Shown: positions 49,428 through 58,199, counted from the first letter of the stretch. The stretch: 64,000 nt of DNA from Catellatospora bangladeshensis (GCF_016862575.1 NZ_BONF01000046.1:1-64000); one strand, 5' to 3'. Made by a program: numbers and translations. Notes: generated by a model from the sequence alone, not told the origin.

Positions 49428-50314
49428 CTATCCGTCGCCGCCGGCTCGCGTACACCGGCGAACAGGTCTTCCTCGGGGATCGCGGTCGCCACGGCGGACC
49501 GGACCAGCTGGTAGTCCTCGGTCGGCCAGGCGGCCCGCTGCACGGTCAGCGGCGCGCGGAACCAGGGACCGTCCGGGTCGATCTGGGTCGCGTGCGCGCG
49601 CAGCGCGTCGTCGCGCAGCTCGAAGTACTCGCCGCAGGGCACCCGGGTGGTGATGCGCGGCGACTTGTCGCCCTGCCAGTCGTCGTTGAGCCGCTCCCCG
49701 TACGGCGACTCCAGCCCGGCGGCCAGCATGGCCTCGTGCATCGCGGTGAACTTCACCTTGGTGAAGCTGATGTGGTAGTAGACCTTCGGCACGTCGAACG
49801 CGTCGCCGAACTCGGGGAAGCGCGCCGGGTCGGCGGCGGCCTCGATCGCGGCCATCGAGATCAGGTGCGTCTGGATGTGGTCGGGGTGCGGGTAGCCGCC
49901 CTCCTCGTCGTAGGTGAGCAGCACCTGCGGCCGGAACTCGCGGATGAGCTTCACCAGCGGCGCGGCCGCCTCCTCGACCGGCACCCGGGCGAAGCAGCCC
50001 TCGGGCAGGCCGGACGGGTCGGCCGGGTCGTAGCCCTCGATCCAGCCCGAGTCGACGAAGCCGAGCCAGGCCTGGTCGACGCCGAGGATGTCCCGGGCCG
50101 CGGCCATCTCCGCGCGGCGGATCTCGGCGATGTTCTCCCAGACCTCCGGGCGGTCCAGTTTCGGGTTCAGCACGTCGCCGCGCTCGCCGCCGGTACACGT
50201 GACGACCAGCACGTCCACGTCCTCCCGGGCGTAACGCGCCATCGTCGCGGCACCCTTGGACGACTCGTCGTCCGGATGCGCGTGCACCGCCATCAGTCGC
50301 AGCCGCTGCGTCAC
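49424..50314 (-). CDS. mca: Mycothiol S-conjugate amidase
   Basis: The 296-residue zinc hydrolase cleaves mycothiol S-conjugates to release mercapturic acids, a detoxification step specific to mycothiol-making actinobacteria. The metal site is AHPDDE (His13, Asp15, Asp16) with His146 in PHPDHIQTH. Later motifs VYYHISFTKVKF and CGEYFELRDDALRAHATQIDPDGPWF distinguish Mca from the related MshB. The GTG at 50314 has GGGGAGAG upstream; an earlier in-frame start at 50347 is less likely. It diverges from a DUF4307 gene, as Rv1082 and Rv1083 are adjacent in M. tuberculosis. Confidence 0.93.
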   Translation of the reverse strand: MTQRLRLMAVHAHPDDESSKGAATMARYAREDVDVLVVTCTGGERGDVLNPKLDRPEVWENIAEIRRAEMAAARDILGVDQAWLGFVDSGWIEGYDPADPSGLPEGCFARVPVEEAAAPLVKLIREFRPQVLLTYDEEGGYPHPDHIQTHLISMAAIEAAADPARFPEFGDAFDVPKVYYHISFTKVKFTAMHEAMLAAGLESPYGERLNDDWQGDKSPRITTRVPCGEYFELRDDALRAHATQIDPDGPWFRAPLTVQRAAWPTEDYQLVRSAVATAIPEEDLFAGVREPAATDR

Positions 50315-50393
50315 CGTGCTCTCCCCACGTGCGAGAATCGACCCCAACAGTGTTCCTCACGCCCCCGACACGCCTAGCGAAGGACCCCCACCG

Positions 50394-50837
50394 GTGACCG
50401 AGACCTCCACCGACACCGCCGCCGGCCAGGTGGCCGAGCGCGCGCCGTGGCCGGCCGGGCGTTACGGACGCCGGCGCGAGCGCCGCGGCGCCTCCCGCCC
50501 CGCCGTGCTCGCCCTGGCCCTCGTCGCGGCCCTGGTGTTCACCCTGATCGGGGTGCGCCTTTATCGGGCGTACGGTGACGGAGACTACACAGCCTCGGTG
50601 ACCGCCTTCGACGAGATCACCGACACACAGGTCGTGGTGACCTTCATGATCCGGCTGCCCGCCGACGGCGAGGCGGTGTGTCTGGTCCGGGCGCGCGACA
50701 AGACCGGGACCGAGATCGGTCGGGAAGAGGTCACAGTGCGGCCGGGTCCGGATCCGGAGCGCACCATGGTGAGCCACCGCCTGGTGACCACGGGACGCCC
50801 GGTCACCGGAGAGGTTAAGGGCTGCCACCCCGCCTGA
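50394..50837 (+). CDS. DUF4307 membrane protein (Rv1083-like)
   Basis: The 147-residue protein has a charged cytoplasmic start, one membrane helix (about 36-56, SRPAVLALALVAALVFTLIGV) and an extracytoplasmic beta-rich domain of about 90 residues ending CHPA. Two cysteines (one near 96 and one at 144) could form a disulfide. It matches DUF4307, found next to mca across actinobacteria. Role unknown. The GTG at 50394 follows AAGGA. Confidence 0.82.
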   Translation: MTETSTDTAAGQVAERAPWPAGRYGRRRERRGASRPAVLALALVAALVFTLIGVRLYRAYGDGDYTASVTAFDEITDTQVVVTFMIRLPADGEAVCLVRARDKTGTEIGREEVTVRPGPDPERTMVSHRLVTTGRPVTGEVKGCHPA

Positions 50838-50958
50838 TCCGCTGGTAGGTTGGTAACTTCGCCCATCGCGCTCAAGGAGGCAGGTACCTCTTTGGCGCAG
50901 GCGGTCGAGCACCGCCCGCACGAGTCCGAAAAATCCGTAAGACCTGAGGAGAACGCCC

Positions 50959-51447
50959 GTGTCCACGACTGATGCCACCTGGCTGTCCCAGGACGCGTAC
51001 GACAGGCTCCAGGCCGAGCTCAACGAGCTCATCGCCGCCCGCCCCGCCATGGCCGCGGAGATCAACGCCCGCCGCGAGGAGGGCGATCTTCGCGAGAACG
51101 GCGGCTACCACGCCGCGCGCGAGGAGCAGGGCAAGGCCGAGGGCCGGATCCGCCAGCTCCAGGAGCTGCTGCGGGTGGCCCGCGTCGGGGAGGCGCCGAA
51201 GGGTGACGGCGTGTCCGTCGGCACCGTGGTCACCATCTACTTCGACGACGACACCGACGACACCGAGACGTTCCTGCTGGGCTCGCGCGAGATCGCGGCC
51301 ACCACGGATCTCACCGTCTACTCACCGGAGTCGGCGCTGGGCCAGGCCATCACAGGCGCCCGCAAGGGCCAGACCGTGACCTACACGGCCCCCAGCGGCC
51401 ACGACATCAAGGTCACCGTCGTCTCCTTCGAGGCCTTCGCGGGCTGA
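50959..51447 (+). CDS. greA: Transcription elongation factor GreA
   Basis: The 162-residue factor inserts into the secondary channel of RNA polymerase and stimulates cleavage of backtracked RNA. The N-terminal coiled coil carries the tip residues in EEGDLRENGGYHAAREEQ (41-58), with the conserved Asp and Glu, and the C-terminal domain has the FKBP-like SPESALGQAITGARKGQTV. The GTG at 50959 has GAGGAG upstream. It converges with ilvA across a perfect palindrome. Confidence 0.95.
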   Translation: MSTTDATWLSQDAYDRLQAELNELIAARPAMAAEINARREEGDLRENGGYHAAREEQGKAEGRIRQLQELLRVARVGEAPKGDGVSVGTVVTIYFDDDTDDTETFLLGSREIAATTDLTVYSPESALGQAITGARKGQTVTYTAPSGHDIKVTVVSFEAFAG

Positions 51448-51460
51448 CCCTCCCGTTCTC

Positions 51461-51503
51461 ATGATCAAGGCTCTCCGCGGTCCGCGCGGGGAGCCTTGAT
51501 CAT
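51461..51503. repeat. Intergenic palindrome with 19-bp arms ending ATGATC/GATCAT
   Basis: ATGATCAAGGCTCTCCGCG (51461-51479) pairs with CGCGGGGAGCCTTGATCAT (51485-51503) with one mismatch. It fills the gap between the greA and ilvA stops and would terminate both. Confidence 0.88.
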
Positions 51504-51514
51504 TTGGTACGCGT

Positions 51515-52741
51515 TCAGCTGAAGTGCCCGCCCACGTCGACCTGGTAGCCCGCCCCGCGCAGCGCGCTGACGAGCTGGTCGGAGTGCTCCGCGCCGCGGG
51601 TCTCCACGCTCAGCTCGACCTCGACCTCGCCCAGGTGCAGGCGCGGGTCGTGGCGCTGGTGTGCCACGTCGAGCACGTTGGCGCGCAGGTCCGCGATCAG
51701 GGTGAGCAGCGCGGCGAGCTGGCCCGGCCGGTCCGCGCAGCGGACGTTGACGTGCAGGTAGCGCCCGGCGGCGCTGAGCCCGTGCTCGATCACCCGCAGC
51801 ATCAGCAGCGGGTCGATGTTGCCGCCCGAGACCACCGCCACGACCGGGGTGCGCACCTGCACCTTGCCCGCGAGCAGCGCCGCCACGCCGACCGAGCCGG
51901 CCGGCTCGGCGACCAGCTTGCCCCGCTCCAGCAGCATCAGCAGCGCCCGGGAGATCTCCTCGTCGGTGACCGTGACGACCTCGTCCACCAGCTTGCTGAT
52001 GTGGGAGAAGGTGAGGTCGCCGCAGCGCCCCACCGCGATGCCGTCGGCGATCGTGGCCACGCTCGGGATGCGCACCGGCCGCCCGGCCCGCAGCGCGGGC
52101 GGCACCGCCGCTGCCCCGGCGGCCTGTACGCCGATGACGGTGATATCCGGGCGCAGCGCCTTCGCGGCCACGGCCAGCCCCGAGATGAGCCCGCCGCCGC
52201 CGATGCCGGTGATGATGGTCTGCACGTCCGGGCACTGCTCCAGGATCTCCAGCCCGACCGTGCCCTGCCCGGCGATCACGTCCGGGTGGTCGAACGGGTG
52301 GATGAAGACCGCGCCGGTACGCTCGGCGAACTCCTGCGCGGCGACCAGCGCCTCGTCGACCGTGCCCCCGCTGAACTCGACGCGCGCGCCGTAGCCCTTG
52401 GTCGCGGCGACCTTGGGCAGCGGGGCGCCCACCGGCATGAACACGGTGGCCTTCGTCTTGCACAACCCGGCCGCCAGCGCCACGCCCTGGGCGTGGTTGC
52501 CCGCGCTCGCCGCGACCACGCCCCGCGCCCGCTCCTCGTCGCTCAGCCGGGAGATCCGCACGTACGCGCCGCGCACCTTGTAGGAGCCGGCGCGCTGCAG
52601 GTTCTCGCACTTCAGCCAGGTCGGGCCGCCGAGCTTCGCGGACAGCGGCCGGCACGGCTCGACCGGGGTGGTGCGTACGACGAAACGCAGGCGCTCGCGC
52701 GCCGCCTCGATATCAGCCAGGCTGACCAGCTCAGGTGTCAC
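51515..52741 (-). CDS. ilvA: Threonine ammonia-lyase (dehydratase) with C-terminal ACT domain
   Basis: The 408-residue PLP enzyme converts threonine to 2-oxobutanoate, the entry to isoleucine synthesis. The PLP lysine is Lys55 in AGSYKVRGA, the phosphate-binding loop is ITGIGGGGLISG, and SAGNHAQGVA is the substrate loop. The last 85 residues form one ACT domain (VNVRCADRPGQLAALL...), as in the shorter catabolic or TIGR01127 forms, so it lacks the double ACT of E. coli IlvA and is probably less sensitive to isoleucine. The GTG at 52741 gives the family start. Confidence 0.92.
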   Translation of the reverse strand: MTPELVSLADIEAARERLRFVVRTTPVEPCRPLSAKLGGPTWLKCENLQRAGSYKVRGAYVRISRLSDEERARGVVAASAGNHAQGVALAAGLCKTKATVFMPVGAPLPKVAATKGYGARVEFSGGTVDEALVAAQEFAERTGAVFIHPFDHPDVIAGQGTVGLEILEQCPDVQTIITGIGGGGLISGLAVAAKALRPDITVIGVQAAGAAAVPPALRAGRPVRIPSVATIADGIAVGRCGDLTFSHISKLVDEVVTVTDEEISRALLMLLERGKLVAEPAGSVGVAALLAGKVQVRTPVVAVVSGGNIDPLLMLRVIEHGLSAAGRYLHVNVRCADRPGQLAALLTLIADLRANVLDVAHQRHDPRLHLGEVEVELSVETRGAEHSDQLVSALRGAGYQVDVGGHFS

Positions 52742-52770
52742 ACGCCGATCGTGCCACCCCGGCGGGCGGC

Positions 52771-54144
52771 TCAGTTCGGGCGGGGGAAGCCCGGCGCGTG
52801 GCGGCGCCACGGCGCGGCCAGCTCCAGCTGACCTGCCACGGCGAGCAGCAGCAGCTCGGTGCCGGGCGGGCCGACCAGCTGCACCGCCGCGGGCAGCCCG
52901 TCCGGGCGTACGCCCACCGGCAGCGTGAGCGCCGGGAAGCCGGTGATGTTCCACGGCGCCGCGAACGGGGCGTTGCGCACCTGCGACGCGACGTTGGACA
53001 GCCAGCCGCGCCGGTGCCAGGCCGCCGCGCGCAGGGGCGGGCCGGTCAGCACCGGGGTGAGCAGCAGGTCCACCCCGTGCTCGACGAAGAAGCCCAGGCT
53101 CCGCTCGCGGAACTCCGTGCGGTCCTGCTCGCGGACCAGGCCGCGCCGCCAGGCCACGCCGCCCGCCGCGATCAGGCGCCGGCTGCGCTTCTGCAGGCTG
53201 CGCCGGTCCACCTTCGCCGCCTCCGCGTCCCGGTAGCCAGCCGCGAACCAGGTCGCCAGGCCGCGCAGGCCGAGGGAGGTGGGGTACACCGGGTCGGCGG
53301 TCAGGGTGTCGTGGCCGCACTCGGCCAGCAGCCGTGTCGCGTTGCTCACCGCGGCCCGGTTCGCCTCGTCGGCGCTCGCCCCGGCCACCGGCGAGCGCAG
53401 CGACACGGCGATGCGCAGCCGGCCCGGCTGGCTCAGCGGCTGCGGCGTACGCCCCGCGAGCACCGCGTGGCCGAGCGCCGCGTCGGCCACCGTGGTCGCC
53501 AGCACGCCGTGCTCGACCAGGCCGAACCAGTCGTCGGCACCGAGGTTCACCGGCAGCACGCCGCGGCCCGGCTTCAGGCCGATCAGCCCGCAGCAGGCCG
53601 CCGGGATGCGGATCGAGCCCAGGCCGTCGTTGGCGTGCGCGATCGGCACCAGGCCCGCGGCGACCGCCGCCGCCGAGCCGCCGGACGAGCCGCCCGGGGT
53701 GCGGTCCAGCGCCCACGGGTTGCGGGTCGTCGCCGAGTCGTCGTCGGTGACCCCCCACAGCCCCATCTCGGACATCCGGGTCGTGCCGATCACCACGGCG
53801 CCCGCCCCGCGCAGCCGGCGTACCAGCTCGTGGTCCTCCTCCGCGACGGCCTGCCGGGCGCCCGCCGAGCCGTGCCACGTCGGCAGGCCCGCGACCGGGG
53901 TGTTCTCCTTGACCGCGATCGGCACCCCGGCCAGCGGCAGGCTGCCCATGTCGGTCTGGTCGTCGACCTTCTCCGCCTCCGCCGCGGCCTCGGCGGCGCG
54001 CACCGTGCGGAACGCCGCCACCACCGGGTCCGTGCTGGTCAGATAGTCGAGATGGTCCGCGACGACCTGCGTGGCCGACGTGTCGCCGCGGCGGACCGCA
54101 CGCGCGATCTGCTTGGCGGTGGCCCCGACCCAGGTGTCTGCCAT
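52771..54144 (-). CDS. Amidase-signature enzyme
   Basis: The 457-residue enzyme has the Ser-cisSer-Lys triad of the amidase family: the lysine in GVPIAVKENTPVAG (near 75), the cis-Ser and nucleophile region in TPGGSSGGSAAAVAAGLVPIAH (near 150-171), and DGLGSIRIPAACCGLIGLKPGRG. It hydrolyses an unknown amide. The ATG at 54144 is chosen because GGAAAGAG lies directly upstream. It could also be an amidotransferase-like relative, but no GatB or GatC neighbour is present. Confidence 0.88.
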   Translation of the reverse strand: MADTWVGATAKQIARAVRRGDTSATQVVADHLDYLTSTDPVVAAFRTVRAAEAAAEAEKVDDQTDMGSLPLAGVPIAVKENTPVAGLPTWHGSAGARQAVAEEDHELVRRLRGAGAVVIGTTRMSEMGLWGVTDDDSATTRNPWALDRTPGGSSGGSAAAVAAGLVPIAHANDGLGSIRIPAACCGLIGLKPGRGVLPVNLGADDWFGLVEHGVLATTVADAALGHAVLAGRTPQPLSQPGRLRIAVSLRSPVAGASADEANRAAVSNATRLLAECGHDTLTADPVYPTSLGLRGLATWFAAGYRDAEAAKVDRRSLQKRSRRLIAAGGVAWRRGLVREQDRTEFRERSLGFFVEHGVDLLLTPVLTGPPLRAAAWHRRGWLSNVASQVRNAPFAAPWNITGFPALTLPVGVRPDGLPAAVQLVGPPGTELLLLAVAGQLELAAPWRRHAPGFPRPN

Positions 54145-54221
54145 CTCTTTCCTCCACCACACGACTGCGAAACCGGGGATCCAGTATGGAGTGCGGTGAC
54201 GCGATGTGAGCAACAGGAGCC

Positions 54222-54250
54222 TTGCCGCGACGGATTTCATTGGCGATGCT
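54222..54250 (+). promoter_or_regulatory. Candidate leaderless promoter, first copy of duplicated pair
   Basis: TTGCCG (54222-54227) and GATGCT (54245-54250) are 17 nt apart, 6 nt before the ATG at 54257. The same arrangement and bases recur before the paralogous gene at 54892-54920, which supports function. Confidence 0.5.
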
Positions 54251-54256
54251 GAGCGG

Positions 54257-54880
54257 ATGCAGCCGGAGCAGCGTCGCGATTGGACCGTTCCCGTCGTCGT
54301 CGGGGTGGTCGCACTGGTGGTGGTGCTGGTGCTGTGCGTGGCCGGCGGCGCCGCGGCGTACCTGCTGGCCCGCGACCGCGGCACCGAGCCGGCGCCCGTG
54401 GCGGCCTCACCGAGCCCCAGCCCCGTCGCGGTCGCGCCGTCGCCCAGCCCCGCCTCCCCCGCGAGCTGCCTGGTGGGCCGTTGGAAGGAGACGTCGTACA
54501 CCGGCAACGCCGAGATCTACGGCGCGACCGTCCAGCTCACCGGCTCCGGGGCGCTGTTCGACTTCCGGCCCGACGGCACCCTGGTCGCGGTGCACAAGAC
54601 GAGCCGGCGCGGCACCAACAGCGGCGACCGGTACGAGGTGATCCACAACGGCACGATCACCATCAACTACGAGGCCGACGACGAGATGATCCACTACAGC
54701 AACGCGCGGGCCACCGGCACCACCACGTGGAAGGTCAACGGCAGCAAGCGGGGCAGCCAGAAGCTGACCTCGACGCTCGACCCCGAGCGCTACACGTGCA
54801 AGGGCGACGAGCTGCGGCTGTATGGCGAGGGCTTCGCCGTGGAGGCCCAGCGCATCCTGCCGCCCGGCCGCCCGGTGTGA
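54257..54880 (+). CDS. Membrane-anchored lipocalin-like protein, first of tandem pair
   Basis: The 207-residue protein has a short basic start, one membrane helix (about 11-37), a Pro/Ser linker (SPSPSPVAVAPSPSPA) and a globular domain beginning CLVGRWKETSY, which resembles the GxW start of lipocalin-like barrels. It alternates polar and apolar residues to the end (RILPPGRPV). Two cysteines, one at the domain start and one in YTCKGDELRLYG, could pair. It is about 60-65 percent identical by eye to the next gene. Function unknown; it would face the outside. Confidence 0.78.
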   Translation: MQPEQRRDWTVPVVVGVVALVVVLVLCVAGGAAAYLLARDRGTEPAPVAASPSPSPVAVAPSPSPASPASCLVGRWKETSYTGNAEIYGATVQLTGSGALFDFRPDGTLVAVHKTSRRGTNSGDRYEVIHNGTITINYEADDEMIHYSNARATGTTTWKVNGSKRGSQKLTSTLDPERYTCKGDELRLYGEGFAVEAQRILPPGRPV

Positions 54881-54891
54881 TCAGCGCGGCC

Positions 54892-54920
54892 TTGCCGTGA
54901 CCGAGCGCGTTGGCGATGCT
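54892..54920 (+). promoter_or_regulatory. Candidate leaderless promoter, second copy of duplicated pair
   Basis: TTGCCG (54892-54897) and GATGCT (54915-54920) with a 17-nt spacer precede the ATG at 54927 by 6 nt, mirroring the first copy, including TTGGC just before the -10. Confidence 0.5.
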
Positions 54921-54926
54921 GGACCG

Positions 54927-55547
54927 ATGCAGCCGGAGCCGCGTCGCGATTGGACCGTCCCCATTGTCATCGGCGTGGTGGCGCTGGTCGTCGTGCTCGT
55001 GCTCTGCCTCACCGGCGGCGCGGCGGCGTACCTGCTGGCCCGCGACCGCGCCCCGGAGCCGTCGCCCACGCCCTCGCCCAGCCCGAGTCCCGTCGCCGCC
55101 GCCCCGTCGCCGAGCCCCGTCTCCCCCGCGCGCTGCCTGGTCGGCCGCTGGCAGGAGACCTCCTACACCAGCTACGGCGACATCTACGGCGTGAAGGTGC
55201 AGCTCAAGGGCGCGGGTGCGGTGTTCGACTTCCGCGCCGACGGCACGCTGTCGATCGTGCGCAAGACGTCGATGAAGGGCACCGCCAACGGCGACCGCTA
55301 CGAGGTCGTCTTCAGCGGCACCCACACGATCAACTACACCGCGGACGACAAAGAGATCAACTACAGCAACCCGCGCTCGACCGGCACCACGACCTGGAAG
55401 ATCAACGGCAAGGTGCGGGACCGGGAGAAGCTGGTCTGGATCACCACCCCCGACCGCTACACCTGCACCCCCACCGAGCTGCGCGTCTACGGCGACACCT
55501 ACGCCGAGGAGTTCACCCGCATCCAGCCCCCGGGCCGCCCGGTCTGA
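54927..55547 (+). CDS. Membrane-anchored lipocalin-like protein, second of tandem pair
   Basis: The 206-residue paralogue shares the start MQPEPRRDWTVP, the membrane helix, a longer Pro/Ser linker (TPSPSPSPSPVAAAPS) and the domain CLVGRWQETSY to RIQPPGRPV. The domain carries the same two cysteines. The duplication includes about 40 bp upstream, so the gene was copied together with its promoter. Divergence lies mainly in surface residues, suggesting different ligands or redundancy. Confidence 0.78.
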   Translation: MQPEPRRDWTVPIVIGVVALVVVLVLCLTGGAAAYLLARDRAPEPSPTPSPSPSPVAAAPSPSPVSPARCLVGRWQETSYTSYGDIYGVKVQLKGAGAVFDFRADGTLSIVRKTSMKGTANGDRYEVVFSGTHTINYTADDKEINYSNPRSTGTTTWKINGKVRDREKLVWITTPDRYTCTPTELRVYGDTYAEEFTRIQPPGRPV

Positions 55548-55569
55548 CGCGCCCGGCCTCCGCCGGTCG

Positions 55570-55634
55570 ATGATCGCGACTTCGTGTCAGAAAGTGGGGT
55601 CAGGCCGCACTTTCTGACACGAAGTCGCGATCAT
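55570..55634. repeat. Intergenic palindrome, family A, with perfect 27-bp arms
   Basis: The arm 55570-55596 (starting ATGATCGCGACTTCGTGTC) is perfectly complementary to 55608-55634 over an 11-nt loop. The core CGTGTCAGAAAGTGGGG recurs at 6.0 kb and 57.5 kb. It lies between converging stops at 55547 and 55648. Confidence 0.92.
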
Positions 55635-55647
55635 GGCAGGTAACCGA

Positions 55648-56784
55648 TCAGCCCAGCGCCGCCGCGAGGTCGCCCAGCAGGTCGTCGATGGTCTCGATGC
55701 CGACGGAGAGGCGGACCAGGTCGGCCGGGACCTCCAGCTCCGAGCCCGCGACGCTGGCGTGCGTCATCTTCCCCGGGTGCTCGATCAGCGACTCGATGCC
55801 GCCCAGCGACTCGGCCAGCGTGAACACCTTCGTCGTGTTGCAGACCCGCTCGGCCGCCGCCGCGTCGCCCATCCGGAAGCTGATCATGCCGCCGTACCGG
55901 CGCATCTGCTTGGCGGCCAGCTCGTGGCCGGGGTGCTCGGGCAGGCCCGGGTAGAGCACCTGCGTCACCTTCGGGTGGTGGGTCAGGAACTCGGCCACCT
56001 TCTCCGCGTTGTCGCAGTGCCGCTCCATGCGCACGGCCAGCGTCTTCACGCCGCGCAGGGTCAGCCAGGCGTCGAACGGCCCGTTGACCGCGCCCATCGC
56101 GTTCTGGTGGAACTTCAGCTCGTCGGCGAGCCCCGCGTCGTTCAGCACCAGCGCCCCGCCGACCACGTCCGAGTGCCCGCCCACGTACTTCGTGGTCGAA
56201 TGCACCACCACGTCCGCCCCCAGCGCCAGCGGCTGCTGCAGGTACGGGCTGGCGAACGTGTTGTCGACCACCAGCAGCGCGTGCGCGTCCCGGGCCACCG
56301 CGGCCAGGCCGGCGATGTCGGCGATGCTCAGCAGCGGGTTGGTCGGCGTCTCCACCCAGATCATCTTCGTGTTCGGGGTGACCTTGCGCCGTACGTCGTC
56401 GACGTCGGAGATCCGGGCCGCCGTCCAGGACAGCCCCCACCGCTGCGCCACCTTCGCGAACAGGCGGAACGTGCCGCCGTACGCGTCGTCGGGAATGATC
56501 ACGTGGTCGCCGGGCTTGCAAACGGTGCGGATCAGCGTGTCCTCGGCGGCCAGCCCGCTGGCGAACGTGAGCCCGCGCGCGCCGCCCTCCAGCGCCGCGA
56601 GGCACTCCTGGAGGGAGTCGCGGGTCGGATTGCCGGACCGGGCGTACTCGTAGCCCAGCCGCGGCGACCCGACGGCGTCCTGCTTGAAGGTCGACGTCTG
56701 GAAGATCGGCGGGATCACCGCACCGGTGCGCTCGTCCGGCTCCTGGCCCGCGTGGATGGCGAGCGTTTCAAACCCGTAAGACAT
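55648..56784 (-). CDS. metB: Cystathionine gamma-synthase/lyase family PLP enzyme
   Basis: The 378-residue enzyme belongs to the Cys/Met metabolism PLP family. The PLP lysine is in [16 protein letters not shown], the phosphate-binding part in [12 protein letters not shown], and [11 protein letters not shown] is typical. [20 protein letters not shown] near the C-terminus marks the synthase/lyase branch. It likely makes cystathionine from an activated homoserine and cysteine in methionine synthesis, but lyase activity cannot be excluded. The ATG at 56784 lies 30 bp from the divergent msrA start. Confidence 0.9.
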   Translation of the reverse strand: MSYGFETLAIHAGQEPDERTGAVIPPIFQTSTFKQDAVGSPRLGYEYARSGNPTRDSLQECLAALEGGARGLTFASGLAAEDTLIRTVCKPGDHVIIPDDAYGGTFRLFAKVAQRWGLSWTAARISDVDDVRRKVTPNTKMIWVETPTNPLLSIADIAGLAAVARDAHALLVVDNTFASPYLQQPLALGADVVVHSTTKYVGGHSDVVGGALVLNDAGLADELKFHQNAMGAVNGPFDAWLTLRGVKTLAVRMERHCDNAEKVAEFLTHHPKVTQVLYPGLPEHPGHELAAKQMRRYGGMISFRMGDAAAAERVCNTTKVFTLAESLGGIESLIEHPGKMTHASVAGSELEVPADLVRLSVGIETIDDLLGDLAAALG

Positions 56785-56814
56785 TCCCCCAGCGTAGAGG
56801 AGCAGACTGGAACC

Positions 56815-57471
56815 ATGTTCCTTCGCCACAAGAAGCTCGATGTCGTCACCGCCGCCGAGGCCCTGCCCGGTCGCGACACCGCGATCGAGGTGCCCGCGAA
56901 GCACTTCGTGCTCGGCACCCCGATGAAGGGCCCCTGGCCCGACGGGCTGCAGACGGCCGTGATCGGCATGGGCTGCTTCTGGGGCGCCGAGCGCCTCTTC
57001 TGGAAGCTGGACGGCGTCTACTCGACCTCCGTCGGGTACGCCGGCGGCCTCACCCCGAACCCGACCTATCAGGAGGTCTGCTCGGGTTACACCGGGCACA
57101 CCGAGGCCGTCGAGATCGTCTTCGACCCGAAGGTGATCTCGTACGGCGAGATCCTGCGGGTGTTCTGGGAGAACCACGACCCGACCCAGGGCATGCGGCA
57201 GGGCAACGACATCGGCACCCAGTACCGGTCGGCGATCTACACCACCAGCGAGGAGCAGCTCAAGGAGGCGCTCGCCTCGCGCGACGCGTTCCAGCCGGTG
57301 GTGAACGCCAACGGCTACGGCCAGATCACCACGGAGATCGCGCCGCTGTCGCACTACTACTACGCCGAGGACTACCACCAGCAGTACCTGGCCAAGAACC
57401 CCGACGGCTACTGCGGCATCGGTCCCAACGGCATGTCCTGCCCCATCGGCGTCGCCAAGACCGACGCCTGA
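56815..57471 (+). CDS. msrA: Peptide methionine (S)-S-oxide reductase
   Basis: The 218-residue enzyme repairs oxidised methionine. The catalytic Cys54 is in [10 protein letters not shown], followed by [20 protein letters not shown] and the [19 protein letters not shown] region. Resolving cysteines Cys200 and Cys209 in [12 protein letters not shown] correspond to those of E. coli MsrA. The N-terminal extension of about 45 residues is normal for the longer form. The ATG at 56815 follows AGAGGAG. Divergence from metB with only 30 bp between starts means overlapping promoters. Confidence 0.95.
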   Translation: MFLRHKKLDVVTAAEALPGRDTAIEVPAKHFVLGTPMKGPWPDGLQTAVIGMGCFWGAERLFWKLDGVYSTSVGYAGGLTPNPTYQEVCSGYTGHTEAVEIVFDPKVISYGEILRVFWENHDPTQGMRQGNDIGTQYRSAIYTTSEEQLKEALASRDAFQPVVNANGYGQITTEIAPLSHYYYAEDYHQQYLAKNPDGYCGIGPNGMSCPIGVAKTDA

Positions 57472-57490
57472 CGCCGCTCCCACGCGGCAT

Positions 57491-57551
57491 GATCGCGGGT
57501 TCGTGTCACAAAGTGTGGTCTAGCTGCACTTTCTGACACGAACCCGCGATC
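57491..57551. repeat. Intergenic palindrome, family A, with 25-bp arms
   Basis: GATCGCGGGTTCGTGTCAC... (57491-57515) pairs with 57527-57551 with a single mismatch, and ATGATC at the left end matches the element at 55570. The core CGTGTCACAAAGTGTGG is shared. It lies between converging stops at 57471 and 57570. Confidence 0.9.
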
Positions 57552-57569
57552 TTCACCCGGCAGCGGGAC

Positions 57570-58199
57570 TCACTCGTAGCAGTCCTGATTCTTGAGCTGG
57601 AGGGAGATGCTGCGGACCTTGCCCTGGAAGACGTCGATGCGGTAGTGCGCCTTGGCGTTGCCGGGCACGTCGACCACGCCGTGGCCCTCCTTGCCACCGC
57701 CGTCGCCCGTCGCCGACACCCAGTTCGGGTAGATGCGCTTCACCTCCGCGTAGGTCGCGCCCTCGACCAGCCCCTCCGCCGTGCGCACCCCCGAGTAGGC
57801 GTGGATCGCGACCATGCCGAGCCTGTCGGAGAAGGTGACCCCGCTCGACTCGACCTCGGCGGCAGGTGCGGCCTTCAGCTCGACCGGACCGCAGCCGCCG
57901 CTGCCGTCGACCCCGCCGATCTCGCCGGTCGCCAGCGCCTCCGGCCGGGTCTGGCCGAGGCGGAGCCGGCCGAGGCCGTAGGGGCCGAGGACCGGCCCGG
58001 CGAGCGCCGTCGCCGTCGGGGCAGCCGTCGCCGGGACGGACGCGGAGGGCGCGGCGCCGGCCGGGGCGCTCGCCGCCGGGGTGGCCGAGCCGACGGGCGC
58101 CGCCTCCGGTCTGCCGGCGCCGGTGCAGGCGGCAAGCAGTGCGAGCGTGACCAGGGCGGTCACGGTGGTGGCGGTGCGGCGGACGCGGTTCGTGGGCAT
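57570..58199 (-). CDS. Lipoprotein sharing the sensor-like domain of the anti-sigma partner
   Basis: The 209-residue protein has a lipoprotein signal (residues 1-25, LALLAAC with Cys25 lipidated), an Ala/Pro linker and a globular domain (about 70-209). That domain begins LGPYGLGRLRLGQTRPEALATGEI and ends RIDVFQGKVRSISLQLKNQDCYE. The same pattern (LGPKGYGPLRLDMTGAQARATGM ... RIDVRDGKVVSLSL...CYE) closes the next gene, so the two domains are paralogous. The domain is anchored outside the membrane in both. It may bind a signal or compete for it. Downstream of the sigma factor operon, same strand. Confidence 0.75.
   Translation of the reverse strand: MPTNRVRRTATTVTALVTLALLAACTGAGRPEAAPVGSATPAASAPAGAAPSASVPATAAPTATALAGPVLGPYGLGRLRLGQTRPEALATGEIGGVDGSGGCGPVELKAAPAAEVESSGVTFSDRLGMVAIHAYSGVRTAEGLVEGATYAEVKRIYPNWVSATGDGGGKEGHGVVDVPGNAKAHYRIDVFQGKVRSISLQLKNQDCYE

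Noticed and set aside
57472-57569. Riboswitch or sRNA near the methionine genes
   Set aside because: The only structure is the family A palindrome between converging stop codons; no SAM or T-box features are visible.
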